Source: Kitasatospora viridis (lineage in GTDB: Bacteria > Actinomycetota > Actinomycetes > Streptomycetales > Streptomycetaceae). From it: DNA of 64,000 nucleotides. The position numbers and the translations under genes are program-made. Every line of letters starts with the position of its first letter. Position 1 is the stretch's first letter. The stretch is from the NCBI RefSeq assembly GCF_007829815.1, contig NZ_VIWT01000001.1, positions 2,999,501 through 3,063,500 of the forward strand, read 5' to 3'. Below the pieces are notes generated by a model. The model was given only the letters and a program-made list of their open reading frames with translations. It was not told where the DNA came from and did not search any database. This document shows positions 8,934 to 19,718 of the stretch, one piece after another.

Positions 8934-10472
8934 ATGGAGAAGGAGTCCGCCGGGCGCAGATGGGAGTCCGGGACGCTCGCGCACGGGGTCTCGGACCCGT
9001 TCGGGCAGGGGCCGCTGCCGTGGCTGCGCAGCCCGGACTGCTACTTCGAGGGCACCGAGGCCGCCATCCCCTGGTACGTCAGCACCGACGCACCCGGCCA
9101 GCGCCCGCTGCCGGCCGCACCCCCGCCGCTGATCGGCGCCCCGCGCAACTCGGACGACGTGGTGCAGCAGATCAAGGGCTTCTCCTCGGCCGGCACGGTG
9201 CACCCCGGCGGTGCGGTGGACCTGCGGGTCACCGTGAACCCGCCGCGCGACTTCCTGGTGGACGTCTACCGGATCGGCCACTACGCGGGCGCCGGCGCCC
9301 AGCACATGAACGCCTCGCCGCTGATCCCCGGGATCCAGCAGCCGGCCCCGCTGGTGGTCGGACGGACCGTCAGCTGCCACCACTGGTGGCACACCTGGCG
9401 GTTGCAGATCCCGGCGCACTGGCGGCCGGGCGCCTACGTCGCGGTGCTCACCACCGCCGACCAGCGGCACCGCAGCCACGTGCCGTTCACCGTGCGGGAC
9501 CCGCTCGGCGCCGAGCCGGCGGCCGAACTGCTGCTGGTGCTGCCGGACGTGACCTGGCAGGCGTACAACCTCTTCCCGGAGGACGGGCACACCGGCGCCA
9601 GCCTGTACCACGCCTGGGACTCCTGCGGTGCGCTGGTCGGCGAGGCGCAGGCGGCGGTCACGGTCTCCTTCGACCGCCCGCACGCCGGGGCCGGGCTGCC
9701 GCTGCACGTGGGCCACGCCTACGACTTCATCCGCTGGGCCGAGCGGTACGGCTACGACCTGGCCTACGCCACGGCGAGCGACCTGCACGCCGGCCTGGTC
9801 GAGCCGTCCCGGCACCGGGCGCTGGTCTTCCCCGGCCACGACGAGTACTGGTCCGAGCCGATGCGGCGGGCCGCCGAGCGGGCCAGGGACGGCGGCACCT
9901 CGCTGGTCTTCCTCTCCGCCAACACCATGTACTGGCGGGTGGACCTCACCCCCGGCCCGGCCGGCGAGCCCAACCGGCTGCTCAACTGCCGCAAGCGGCA
10001 ACGGGTTCCGCCCGGCTCCCCGGCCGCCGGGCTGAGCGGCACCGCGAGCGCGCTGTGGCGCGACGCCGGCGAGCCCGAGCAGCAGCTGATCGGGGTGCAG
10101 TACGCGGGCCGGGTGGCCCAGCCGGTGCCGCTGCGGGCGGCGAACACCTGGCACTGGCTGTGGACCGGCACCGGCCTGCGGGACGGCGCCGAGGTGCCGG
10201 GCCTGGTGGCGGGCGAGGCCGACCGGTACTTCCCCAAGGTCGCGCTGCCGGCGCACAGCGAGCGCACCCTGCTCGCCCACTCGCCCTACCAGGACGAGCA
10301 GGGCCGCCCCCGGCACCAGGAGACCTCGCTCTACCGGGCGCCCAGCGGCGCCTACGTCTTCGCGGCCGGCACCTTCGCCTGGTCGCCCGCGCTGGACCGG
10401 CCCGGCCACACCGACGAGCGGATCCAGCGGGCCACCGCCAACCTGCTGGACCGGGTCTGCAAGGCGGGTTGA
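8934..10472 (+). CDS. N,N-dimethylformamidase beta-subunit-like protein
   Basis: A 512-residue protein resembling the large-subunit (DMFA2 C-terminal-like) domain of N,N-dimethylformamidase. Supporting blocks are DVYRIGHYAGAGAQ (about residue 106, the family's usual fold entry), TWQAYNLFPEDG, SFDRPHAG, FPGHDEYWSEPMRRAAE and SANTMYWRVD. Known dimethylformamidases hydrolyse DMF to dimethylamine and formate and use a mononuclear iron. Many streptomycete homologues are uncharacterised and lack a partner small subunit; none is seen here. There is no signal peptide. ATG at 8934 follows GGGAGGGG. The real substrate is unknown, and the assignment is to fold family only. Confidence 0.72.
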   Translation: MEKESAGRRWESGTLAHGVSDPFGQGPLPWLRSPDCYFEGTEAAIPWYVSTDAPGQRPLPAAPPPLIGAPRNSDDVVQQIKGFSSAGTVHPGGAVDLRVTVNPPRDFLVDVYRIGHYAGAGAQHMNASPLIPGIQQPAPLVVGRTVSCHHWWHTWRLQIPAHWRPGAYVAVLTTADQRHRSHVPFTVRDPLGAEPAAELLLVLPDVTWQAYNLFPEDGHTGASLYHAWDSCGALVGEAQAAVTVSFDRPHAGAGLPLHVGHAYDFIRWAERYGYDLAYATASDLHAGLVEPSRHRALVFPGHDEYWSEPMRRAAERARDGGTSLVFLSANTMYWRVDLTPGPAGEPNRLLNCRKRQRVPPGSPAAGLSGTASALWRDAGEPEQQLIGVQYAGRVAQPVPLRAANTWHWLWTGTGLRDGAEVPGLVAGEADRYFPKVALPAHSERTLLAHSPYQDEQGRPRHQETSLYRAPSGAYVFAAGTFAWSPALDRPGHTDERIQRATANLLDRVCKAG

Positions 10473-10563
10473 CCGGCCGCTCACGGGCCGGAAGGACGGG
10501 CGAGGGGGCCCATGAAAGGATCGGGGCGTCCAGCGACCCCCACATATGAGGACTGAGACCACT

Positions 10564-11463
10564 GTGAGCGGATTCGTCACCAAGCCCGAGCCGGTCCAGG
10601 TGCCCGGTCTGGAGCACCTGCACACCGGCAAGGTCCGGGAGCTCTACCGCGATCAGGCCGGCCGGCTGGTCATGGTGGCCAGCGACCGGACCTCGGCCTT
10701 CGACTGGGTGCTGCCGACCGACATCCCGGACAAGGGCCGGATCCTCACCCAGCTCTCGCTCTGGTGGTTCGACCGGATCGCCGACCTGGTGCCCAACCAC
10801 GTGATCTCCACCGACCTGCCGGCCGGCGCCCCGGCCGACTGGGCCGGCCGCACCATGATCTGCGACCCGCTGGAGATGTTCCCGGTGGAGTGCGTGGCCC
10901 GCGGCTACCTGACCGGCTCGGGCCTGGCCGAGTACAACGTCAGCCGGACCGCCTGCGGGATCGCGCTGCCGCAGGGCCTGGTGGACGGCTCCGAGCTGCC
11001 CGCGCCGATCTACACCCCGGCCACCAAGGCCGAGGTCGGCGAGCACGACGAGAACGTCTCCTACGAGGAGACCGCCCGCCGGATCGGCGCGGACTGGGCG
11101 GCCACCCTGCGCCAGACCACCCTGGCGGTCTACACCCGGGCCCGGGACATCGCCCGCGAGCAGGGCATCATCGTGGCCGACACCAAGTTCGAGTTCGGCC
11201 TGAGCGACGGCGAGCTGGTGATCGGCGACGAGGCGCTGACCCCGGACTCCTCGCGGTTCTGGCCGGCCGACGAGTGGCAGCCGGGCCGCACCCAGCCCTC
11301 CTACGACAAGCAGATCATCCGCGACTGGCTGAGCTCGGCCGAGTCCGGCTGGGACCGCAACGGCGAGCAGCCGCCGCCTCCGCTGCCGGCCGCGGTGGCC
11401 GAGCGCAGCCGTTCCCGCTACATCGAGGTCTACGAGCGGCTGACCGGCACCGAGTGGGTCTGA
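10564..11463 (+). CDS. purC: SAICAR synthase (phosphoribosylaminoimidazole-succinocarboxamide synthase)
   Basis: PurC condenses CAIR with aspartate using ATP in purine synthesis. The 299-residue protein shows the family landmarks HTGKVRELYRD (ATP-binding loop), MVASDRTSAFDWVLPT, IPDKGRILTQLSLWWF, ECVARGYLTGSG, TPATKAEVGEHDENVS and DTKFEFG. The GTG at 10564 is chosen because streptomycete PurC proteins begin V/MSGFV; the ATG at 10546 would add six residues. The gene stands alone on the plus strand, facing the two-component operon convergently with 25 nt between the stops. Confidence 0.96.
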   Translation: MSGFVTKPEPVQVPGLEHLHTGKVRELYRDQAGRLVMVASDRTSAFDWVLPTDIPDKGRILTQLSLWWFDRIADLVPNHVISTDLPAGAPADWAGRTMICDPLEMFPVECVARGYLTGSGLAEYNVSRTACGIALPQGLVDGSELPAPIYTPATKAEVGEHDENVSYEETARRIGADWAATLRQTTLAVYTRARDIAREQGIIVADTKFEFGLSDGELVIGDEALTPDSSRFWPADEWQPGRTQPSYDKQIIRDWLSSAESGWDRNGEQPPPPLPAAVAERSRSRYIEVYERLTGTEWV

Positions 11464-11488
11464 CGGCCCGCCGGAAACCGACGGCCGC

Positions 11489-12109
11489 TCAGATCCAGCC
11501 CCGCTCGCGGGCGATCCGGGCGGCCGCGTGCCGGTTCTCGGCCCCCAGCTTGCCGGCGGCCGAGGAGAGGTAGTTGCGCACGGTGCCGGCCGAGAGCGCG
11601 GCCCGGGCGGCGATCTCGGTGATCGTGGCGCCGTCCGCGGCCAGCTCCAGCACGTCGGTCTCCCGCGGGGTCAGCGGGCTGTCCCCGGAGCTGATCGCCT
11701 CGGCGGCCAGCTCCGGGTCGACGTAGCGCCCGCCGGCCACCACGGTGCGGATGATCCCGGCCAGGTCGGCGGCCGAGACGGTCTTCGGCAGGAAGCCGCG
11801 CACCCCGACCTCCAGGGCCCGCTTGAGGTAGCCGGGGCGGCCGTGGCCGGTGACGATCATGGTGCGGCAGTCCGGCAGCCGGCTGCGCAGCTCGGCGGCG
11901 ACCTCGATGCCGTCCATTGTCGGCATTTGCAGGTCGAGCACGGCCACGTCGGGCTGGTGGGCCAGCGCCATGGCCAGCGCCTCCGCGCCGGAGGCGGCCT
12001 GCGCGACCACCGTCAGGTCGTCCTCCAGGGCCAGCAGCGCGGCCAGCGCACCGCGGATCAGGTGCTCGTCGTCGGCGAGCAGCACCCGCACCCGGTCGGT
12101 GGCGGTCAT
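11489..12109 (-). CDS. NarL/DesR-type response regulator
   Basis: A 206-residue two-component response regulator. The receiver domain covers residues 1-120 with acidic pair Asp13/Asp14, phospho-acceptor Asp59 (DVAVLDLQMP) and Lys109. The LuxR/NarL helix-turn-helix follows at about 142-203 (PLTPRETDVLELAADGATITEIAARAALSAGTVRNYLS split across the recognition helix). Its start overlaps the kinase stop by 4 nt, so the two are translationally coupled. It is the last gene of a four-gene operon with an ABC exporter and probably regulates that operon, by analogy with DesKR- and BceRS-like units; no operator was identified. Confidence 0.92.
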   Translation of the reverse strand: MTATDRVRVLLADDEHLIRGALAALLALEDDLTVVAQAASGAEALAMALAHQPDVAVLDLQMPTMDGIEVAAELRSRLPDCRTMIVTGHGRPGYLKRALEVGVRGFLPKTVSAADLAGIIRTVVAGGRYVDPELAAEAISSGDSPLTPRETDVLELAADGATITEIAARAALSAGTVRNYLSSAAGKLGAENRHAAARIARERGWI

Positions 12110-13386
12110 CGGACCAGCTCCTCTTCCAGTTCCTCGTCCAGCTCCGCCGACCCGTCGACCTGACGCACCGGCAGCACCGCGCGCAGCGTGAACCGGCCGC
12201 CCGCGCCGCGCTCGCAGTCCAGTTCGCCGCCGAGCGCGGCCAGCCGCTCGCGCAGACCGGTCAGCCCGCTGCCGGGCAGGTGGCCGGTCGGCGGCTCGGC
12301 CGGCACCCCGTCGTTGGTCACCTCCAGCACGGTCTCCCGGTCCTCCAGCCGCAGCCGCACCGCGACCAGGCCGGCCTCGCTGTGCCGCAGCACGTTGGTG
12401 GCCGCCTCGCGGACCACCCAGCCGAGCACCGCCTGGGTCAGCGGGGGCAGCGCCGCCGGGTCGGGACCCGGCTCCACCCGGCAGTCGATCCCGGCCGCCC
12501 GCAGCACCGAGCGGGCGCCGGCCAGCTCGGCGCCCAGGTCGGCGGTCCGGTAGCCGCGCACCACCTCGCGCACCTCGCGGTGCGACTGCTGGGCGATCCG
12601 CTGCACCTCGATCATCTGGTCGACCGCCTCCGGGCGGCCGCGCCGGGCCAGTTGGACGGCCAGCTCGGCCTTGAGCGCCATGGTGGTGAGGTTGCGGCCC
12701 AGCACGTCGTGCAGGTCGCGGGAGAACCGCAGCCGTTCCTCGGCCACCGCCAGCCGGGACTGGTCCTCCCGGGCCCGGTCCAGCTCCCACGCGGTCCTGG
12801 CGACCCAGGAGGCGCAGCGGCAGCTGGCGGCCGCGAAGACCAGCCCGGGCAGCGAGCCGACCACCACCCCGACGGCCATCGCGACCGACTCGCAGCCGAT
12901 CGCCAGCGGCGGTACGGCGAGCAGCAGCATCGGGACGCCGCACAGCAGCATCCGCCGCGGGCGCAGCGCGATCGCCGGGGCGACCACCCAGACCGTCAGT
13001 TGGAAGATCAGGATGGTGATGCCGTCCTTCGGCCGGCCGACGGTGTGCGGGCCGAGCAGCAGGGTGAGCCAGATGCCCAGTTGGGTGGTGACCGCGTGGA
13101 CCGCCAGCAGCCGCACCGGAATCGCGGTCTGCCGGATCTGGCTGGCCAGCGCGGAGCGCACCAGCGGCACCGAGAGCACCGAGTTCAGCAGCACCGTGGC
13201 GGTCAGCGCGATCAGCGCGCCCCTGGACCCGGGGGACTCGCGGTGCAGCACCAGCAGGGCGCTCGGAAGCAGCACCACCGGCAGCATCACGGTCAGGCTG
13301 TACATCGACCAGCGGTTGTATATCTCCACCCGCTTGGCCTTCGAGTTGCCCCGCCAACGCGCCATCAGCTTGCGCACCGTCACCAT
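12106..13386 (-). CDS. DesK-type sensor histidine kinase
   Basis: A 426-residue membrane kinase with about five to six N-terminal transmembrane helices (residues about 28-190). A HisKA_3 dimerisation helix carries the phospho-acceptor His226 in RFSRDLHDVLGRNLTTMALKAELA (split here), followed by an HATPase_c domain with the N-box VREAATNVLRHSEA and the G-box GSGLTGLRERL. The absence of an extracellular sensory domain suggests sensing within the membrane, as in DesK. It is cotranscribed with the permease upstream (33-nt gap) and coupled to the response regulator downstream. The acidic C-terminal tail is not part of the catalytic domain. Confidence 0.92.
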   Translation of the reverse strand: MVTVRKLMARWRGNSKAKRVEIYNRWSMYSLTVMLPVVLLPSALLVLHRESPGSRGALIALTATVLLNSVLSVPLVRSALASQIRQTAIPVRLLAVHAVTTQLGIWLTLLLGPHTVGRPKDGITILIFQLTVWVVAPAIALRPRRMLLCGVPMLLLAVPPLAIGCESVAMAVGVVVGSLPGLVFAAASCRCASWVARTAWELDRAREDQSRLAVAEERLRFSRDLHDVLGRNLTTMALKAELAVQLARRGRPEAVDQMIEVQRIAQQSHREVREVVRGYRTADLGAELAGARSVLRAAGIDCRVEPGPDPAALPPLTQAVLGWVVREAATNVLRHSEAGLVAVRLRLEDRETVLEVTNDGVPAEPPTGHLPGSGLTGLRERLAALGGELDCERGAGGRFTLRAVLPVRQVDGSAELDEELEEELVR

Positions 13387-13419
13387 CCCCCTCGTGGACG
13401 TCCGTCCTATCAGACCAGC

Positions 13420-14220
13420 TCAGCGCCGCGGTTCCCAGCGGAACCAGCGCCGGGCCGCCCAGACCGCCAGCGCCGCCCAGGCCAGCGCGACCGGCAGGTA
13501 CAGCCACCAGGCCATGGGGTGGTGGGCGCCGTCGGACCCCAGCCAGCCGGTCCGCAGCAGCGCCAGCGCCGGGGTGGTGGGCAGCAGCCGCGGCACCAGC
13601 AGCACCGGGCCGGAGAAGACCGAGAACGGCACCAGCAGGCCGCTGCCGAACATGGTCAGCATCATCACCGGCAGGGTGGTGATCCCGGAGGTCTCCACGC
13701 TCTTGGTGAAGGCGCTGGAGAGCGCCGCCAGCGGCACCAGCACGGCCAGCGCGAGCAGCAGGCCGACCACCACCAGGAGCGGGTTCCGGGGCGCCGGCAG
13801 GCCGACCAGCGCGGCCACCCCGACGGTCATCGCGACCATCTGGAGCAGCGCCAGCAGCAGCCCGGGCAGCGCGGTGCCGGCGAAGATCTCCAGGTCCGTC
13901 AGCTCGCCGGTGCGCAGCCGCTTGAGCACCAGGTCGTTGCGGCGGGCCACGTAGGCCGCCGTCAGGTTGTAGTAGACGACGAAGAGCAGCACGGTCAGGT
14001 AGAGGCTGAGCAGCAGGGCGCTGTGCAGGTCGCCGCCGGGCAGTTGGGCGTGCTGGGACTTGAGCGACTGGCGCAGCACGCCGATCAGGCAGAGCGGCAT
14101 CGCGAGGGCCATGTAGATCGCGATCCGGTTGCGGGTCAGCAGCAGGCCCTCGGTGCGGGCGAGCGCGAGCATCCGGCGGGCGGTGCCGGGGGTGGTCGGG
14201 GTGCTCGTGGCGGTGGTCAT
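13420..14220 (-). CDS. ABC-2 type transporter permease
   Basis: A 266-residue inner-membrane permease with six predicted helices and a long first loop (LYLTVLLFVVYYNLTAAYVARRNDLVLKRLRTGELT split around residues 73-110). The motif VLKRLRTGELTDLEI is typical of ABC-2 exporter permeases. Its start overlaps the stop of the ATPase gene by 4 nt. With the ATPase it would form an efflux pump of the NatAB or drug-exporter type; the substrate is unknown. Confidence 0.88.
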   Translation of the reverse strand: MTTATSTPTTPGTARRMLALARTEGLLLTRNRIAIYMALAMPLCLIGVLRQSLKSQHAQLPGGDLHSALLLSLYLTVLLFVVYYNLTAAYVARRNDLVLKRLRTGELTDLEIFAGTALPGLLLALLQMVAMTVGVAALVGLPAPRNPLLVVVGLLLALAVLVPLAALSSAFTKSVETSGITTLPVMMLTMFGSGLLVPFSVFSGPVLLVPRLLPTTPALALLRTGWLGSDGAHHPMAWWLYLPVALAWAALAVWAARRWFRWEPRR

Positions 14221-15200
14221 CGGCCGGCTCCGGTCAGCGTGGTGGCGGGTTCGGTGGGGTGCTCGCCCGCTGCCCGGTCGGGCTGCGCCTCGGCGGCGAT
14301 GGCGAGGAAGGCCTCCTCCAGGCTGGCGCTGCGGGCGTCCAGCCCGGTCAGTCGCACGCCCTGGTGCTCGGCCCAGAGCAGCAGCTCGGTCAGCGTGCCC
14401 TGGAGGTCCCGGGTGCGGATGGTGACCTGGCGGCCCTGGAAGCCGACCTCGGCCTGCGGCAGCGCGAGCAGCGGCGGCGCCGGCTGCTCGGGCAGCTCGA
14501 AGCCGATCCGGGCCGGGCGGTCGGCGATCACCTCGGCGACGGTGCCCTGGGTCACCACCCGGCCGTGGTGCAGGATGGCCAGCCGGTCGGCCAGTTCCTC
14601 GGCCTCCTCCAGGTAGTGCGTGGTGAGCAGCACCGTGGTGCCGGCCGCGCGCAGCTCGCGGACCAGCTGCCAGACGGCGGCCCGGGCCTGCGGGTCCAGG
14701 CCGGTGGTCGGTTCGTCGAGGAAGAGCACCTCGGGCCGGCCGACCAGCGCGACCGCGAGGTCCAGCCGGCGCTTCTCGCCGCCGGAGAGCTGCTTGACCC
14801 GGACCGCGGCCCGGTCGGTCAGCCCGACCAGCTCGATCACCTCGGCCGCGGGGCGCGGCCGGCTGCTGGTGCCGGCCCAGCCGCGCACCGTCTCGGCCAC
14901 CGTGAGGTCCCCGGGGAAGCCGCCCTCCTGGAGCATGATCCCGATCCGGGGGCGCAGCACCGCGCGCTCCCGGTGGGGGTCGTGGCCGAGCACCCGCACG
15001 GTGCCGCCGGTCGGCCGGGCCAGTCCCTCGATCAGTTCCATGGTCGAGGTCTTGCCGGCGCCGTTGGTGCCGAGCAGGGCGAAGAGCTCGCCGCGCTGCA
15101 CGCTGAGGTCGAGACCGCGCACCGCCTCGAAGGGCCGGGCGGGGGTGCCGTAGCTGCGGCGCAGACCGCTGGCCTGGACGGCGGGGGTGGGAGGCGTCAT
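14217..15200 (-). CDS. ABC transporter ATP-binding protein
   Basis: A 327-residue ATPase of the drug/sodium exporter (CcmA/NatA) group. Walker A is LLGTNGAGKTS, the signature is QLSGGEKRRLDLA, Walker B is VLFLDEPTTGLD and the H-loop is TTHYLEEAEE. A C-terminal extension (about residues 220-327) matches the DUF4162-like tail of this group. The start at 15200 (MTPPTPAVQ) is preferred over 15287 because the domain begins there and the extra N-terminus is low complexity. First gene of the operon that continues with permease, kinase and response regulator. Confidence 0.93.
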   Translation of the reverse strand: MTPPTPAVQASGLRRSYGTPARPFEAVRGLDLSVQRGELFALLGTNGAGKTSTMELIEGLARPTGGTVRVLGHDPHRERAVLRPRIGIMLQEGGFPGDLTVAETVRGWAGTSSRPRPAAEVIELVGLTDRAAVRVKQLSGGEKRRLDLAVALVGRPEVLFLDEPTTGLDPQARAAVWQLVRELRAAGTTVLLTTHYLEEAEELADRLAILHHGRVVTQGTVAEVIADRPARIGFELPEQPAPPLLALPQAEVGFQGRQVTIRTRDLQGTLTELLLWAEHQGVRLTGLDARSASLEEAFLAIAAEAQPDRAAGEHPTEPATTLTGAGR

Positions 15201-15312
15201 GCCTCTCAGCTTCGGTCCGGGAACGGGCCGGCGGCAGTGCGCGGTTTCACCGGTCGCCCGGGCACTTCCACGGGTCGGCGGTGACAAATGTCATCGACGG
15301 GTGGGAAAAACG

Positions 15313-15341
15313 AAATCGGCCTCCCGAAGGAGGCCGATTTT
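15313..15341 (-). terminator. terminator of the tandem tRNA-Gly genes
   Basis: AATCGGCCTCC pairs with GGAGGCCGATT around a short CGAA loop. On the minus strand the stem is followed by TTTCGTTTTT, so it ends transcription of the two tRNA genes; on the plus strand it also has a short T-run. Confidence 0.75.
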
Positions 15342-15346
15342 CGTGG

Positions 15347-15419
15347 AGCGGACGACGAGATTCGAACTCGCGACCCTCACCTTGGCAAGGTGATGCTCTA
15401 CCAACTGAGCCACGTCCGC
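15347..15419 (-). tRNA. tRNA-Gly(GCC)
   Basis: A 73-nt tRNA on the minus strand. The acceptor stem is GCGGACG with CGTCCGC and discriminator T. The anticodon stem TCACC/GGTGA encloses the loop TTGCCAA, giving anticodon GCC. The T-arm GCGAGTTCGAATCTCG is intact and CCA is not encoded. Second of two identical tandem copies. Confidence 0.95.
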
Positions 15420-15464
15420 ACGATCTTCACTTGTTCTGCACGCCACCTTAACAGATGGACTGCG

Positions 15465-15537
15465 AGCGGACGACGAGATTCGAACTCGCGACCCTCACCT
15501 TGGCAAGGTGATGCTCTACCAACTGAGCCACGTCCGC
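15465..15537 (-). tRNA. tRNA-Gly(GCC)
   Basis: Identical in sequence to the copy 45 nt downstream, with the same 73-nt body, anticodon GCC and no encoded CCA. It is transcribed first; the two probably share a transcript ending at 15313. Confidence 0.95.
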
Positions 15538-15669
15538 ATGTCGTGCTTCCCTCGGCCTTTCGGCCTCCGGTTGCGGCGACGAGAAATACTCTACCCCATC
15601 CCCGGGAGTGGTCGTGCACACTTCCGGGGCGGGCCGCCCGACCTGCGGGCGGCCCGGTGTGCGGCGAGG

Positions 15670-15987
15670 TCAGTTCGCCTCGGAGAACGCCTCGTAGACG
15701 TGCTTGGGGATCCGGCCGCGGGCCGGCAGCTCCATGCCGCGGGACTGCGCCCAGGCGCGGACGGCGGCCGGGTCGGGGGCGAGGGCGGTGCGGCGGAACG
15801 ACTTTCCGGTGCGGCTCTGGCGGCGGCCGGCCGCGACGAACGGGGCGAGCGCCTCGCGCAGCTTTTCCGCGTTGTCCACGGACAGGTCGATCTCGTACGA
15901 CTTCCCGTCGACGCCGAAGTGGACGGTTTCGGCGGCTGCGCCGCCGTCCAGGTCGTCGGAGAGCGTGACAACTACACGCTGAGCCAT
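15670..15987 (-). CDS. Lsr2-family nucleoid-associated protein (probable LsrL paralogue)
   Basis: A 105-residue H-NS-like silencer that bridges AT-rich DNA. The N-terminal oligomerisation part (MAQRVVVTLSDDLDGG, then VHFGVDGKSYEIDLS) and the C-terminal DNA-binding part (AVRAWAQSRGMELPARGRIPKHVYEAF) are both typical. The RGR core is the AT-hook-like minor-groove reader. Streptomycetes usually have two Lsr2 proteins; the neighbouring tRNA-Gly and purS genes suggest, from memory, that this is the LsrL copy and not Lsr2 itself. ATG at 15987 follows GAGAGG at ribosome-binding distance. Transcribed divergently from purSQL. Confidence 0.93.
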   Translation of the reverse strand: MAQRVVVTLSDDLDGGAAAETVHFGVDGKSYEIDLSVDNAEKLREALAPFVAAGRRQSRTGKSFRRTALAPDPAAVRAWAQSRGMELPARGRIPKHVYEAFSEAN

Positions 15988-16459
15988 GGGTGTCAATCCT
16001 CTCGGCAATTCGGCCTACCGGGCGCGGTATGCCGCGGCGGCCCTGTGCGCCGGCCGCGCAGGGGGGCATCAAGGGTGGACATGCCACCAGCGCGGCTCCC
16101 CGTCGATGCCGGTGGCCCTATTCTGCACCGGAGGGTCGGGGAAATCGATGGTGCCTGCTTTCTTTTTCCGGATATTCACCTCGCTTCGCCTCCATACCGT
16201 TACTTCGTCCGGGATTGGGTCCCCGCGGCACAGTCGCCGTCGGACTCTTTCGTTGGTCGATCTGTCCCAAGTGCCGGTATTCGGCTGGTCCGGAACGGGT
16301 GTGGAAGCGGTCCGCCCCCCTTGTCGGTAACCGCGTATGTCCTTGTTGGTAAGGGTCGTTGGTCTACGCGCGTCGCAATGCCCGGGACGTCGAACGACCT
16401 CGCAGCCCCGGTACTCTGAAGGTCCCCCGCCTTCACGCACCACACCTTTGGGAGTGCCA
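15988..16459. other. divergent regulatory region lsr2-like/purS, gene-free
   Basis: A 472-bp gap between two divergent genes. It is visibly less GC-rich than its surroundings (for example 16141-16210). A TACTCT -10 box for purS lies at 16412-16417. I see no small gene or riboswitch in it. The relative AT richness could make it a target of the Lsr2 protein itself, which is inference. Confidence 0.5.
16412..16417 (+). promoter_or_regulatory. -10 box of the purSQL operon
   Basis: TACTCT fits TANNNT and would start transcription near 16424, giving a leader of about 36 nt with GGGAG (16450-16454) as ribosome binding site. Confidence 0.45.
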
Positions 16460-16711
16460 GTGGCACGCGTCGTAGTCGACGTCATGCTCAAGCCGGAGAT
16501 CCTCGACCCCCAGGGACAGGCGGTGCAGCGTGCACTGCCCCGTCTCGGTTTCACCGGGATCGCCGACGTCCGCCAGGGCAAGCGTTTCGAGCTGGAACTG
16601 GAGGGCCCGGTGGACGACGCCGCGCTCGCCCGGATCCGCGAAGCCGCCGAGACCTTCCTCGCCAACACGGTGATCGAGGACTTCACCGTCCGGGTGGAGG
16701 ACGGCCAGTGA
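16460..16711 (+). CDS. purS: phosphoribosylformylglycinamidine synthase subunit PurS
   Basis: An 83-residue small subunit that bridges PurQ and PurL and channels ammonia in FGAM synthase. The family pattern is clear: [19 protein letters not shown] at the start, ALPRLGF in the middle and a C-terminal [12 protein letters not shown] at 16460 has GGGAG six nucleotides upstream. Its stop overlaps the purQ start by 4 nt, so synthesis is coupled. A separate purS is the expected arrangement in Gram-positive bacteria, which split the enzyme into PurS, PurQ and PurL. Confidence 0.95.
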   Translation: MARVVVDVMLKPEILDPQGQAVQRALPRLGFTGIADVRQGKRFELELEGPVDDAALARIREAAETFLANTVIEDFTVRVEDGQ

Positions 16712-17388
16712 CCACCCGGGTCGGAGTCGTCACCTTCCCCGGCTCGCTGGACGACCGGGACGCGCAGCGCGCGATCCGGCTGGCCGGCGCCGAGCCGGTC
16801 GCGCTCTGGCACCGTGACAAGGATCTCCACCAGGTCGACGCCGTCGTGCTGCCCGGCGGATTCAGCTACGGCGACTATCTGCGGGCCGGCGCGATCTCCC
16901 GGTTCTCGCCGGTGATGGAGACCCTGATCGAGCAGGCGAAGCTCGGAATGCCGGTGCTCGGTATCTGCAACGGCTTCCAGGTGCTCACCGAGTCGCACCT
17001 GCTGCCCGGCGCGATGCTGCGGAACAACCACCTGCACTTCATCTGCCGCGACCAGAAGCTGCGGGTCGAGAATGCGGCCACCGCATGGACGTCCGATTAC
17101 CAGGCGGGGCAGGAGATTTCGATCCCGCTGAAGAACATGGACGGCCGCTACACCGCCGACCGCCGCACCATCGACGAGCTGGAGTCCGAGGGGCGGGTGG
17201 TATTCCGTTACGTCGACGTCAACCCGAACGGCTCGATCAACGATATTGCCGGGATCACCAACGCCGCCGGCAACGTGGTGGGTCTGATGCCGCACCCCGA
17301 GCACGCCGTGGAGCCGCTGGTCGGCACCGGCAAGACCGACGGCCTGCCGTTCTTCACGTCCGTCCTGAAGCAGCTGGTGAGTTCCTGA
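16708..17388 (+). CDS. purQ: phosphoribosylformylglycinamidine synthase subunit PurQ (glutaminase)
   Basis: The 226-residue class I glutamine amidotransferase subunit releases ammonia from glutamine for FGAM synthase. The nucleophile Cys lies in VLGICNGFQ and the His/Glu pair in [32 protein letters not shown] (split around residue 50-70) forms the oxyanion-loop region. It starts within the purS stop and ends one nucleotide before the purL start, so purS, purQ and purL form one tightly coupled operon. Confidence 0.97.
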   Translation: MTTRVGVVTFPGSLDDRDAQRAIRLAGAEPVALWHRDKDLHQVDAVVLPGGFSYGDYLRAGAISRFSPVMETLIEQAKLGMPVLGICNGFQVLTESHLLPGAMLRNNHLHFICRDQKLRVENAATAWTSDYQAGQEISIPLKNMDGRYTADRRTIDELESEGRVVFRYVDVNPNGSINDIAGITNAAGNVVGLMPHPEHAVEPLVGTGKTDGLPFFTSVLKQLVSS

Positions 17389-17389
17389 G

Positions 17390-19645
<2,256 letters not shown>

Positions 19646-19706
19646 GTCCGGTTCCCGACGGCCCGCTCCCGCTCCGGCGGGGGCGGGCCTCGTCGTTGCC
19701 CGGGGG

Positions 19707-19712
19707 TAGGTT
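19707..19712 (+). promoter_or_regulatory. -10 box of a leaderless gene
   Basis: TAGGTT ends 6 nt before the ATG at 19719 with no ribosome binding site between them. Confidence 0.5.
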
Positions 19713-19718
19713 GGCGCC

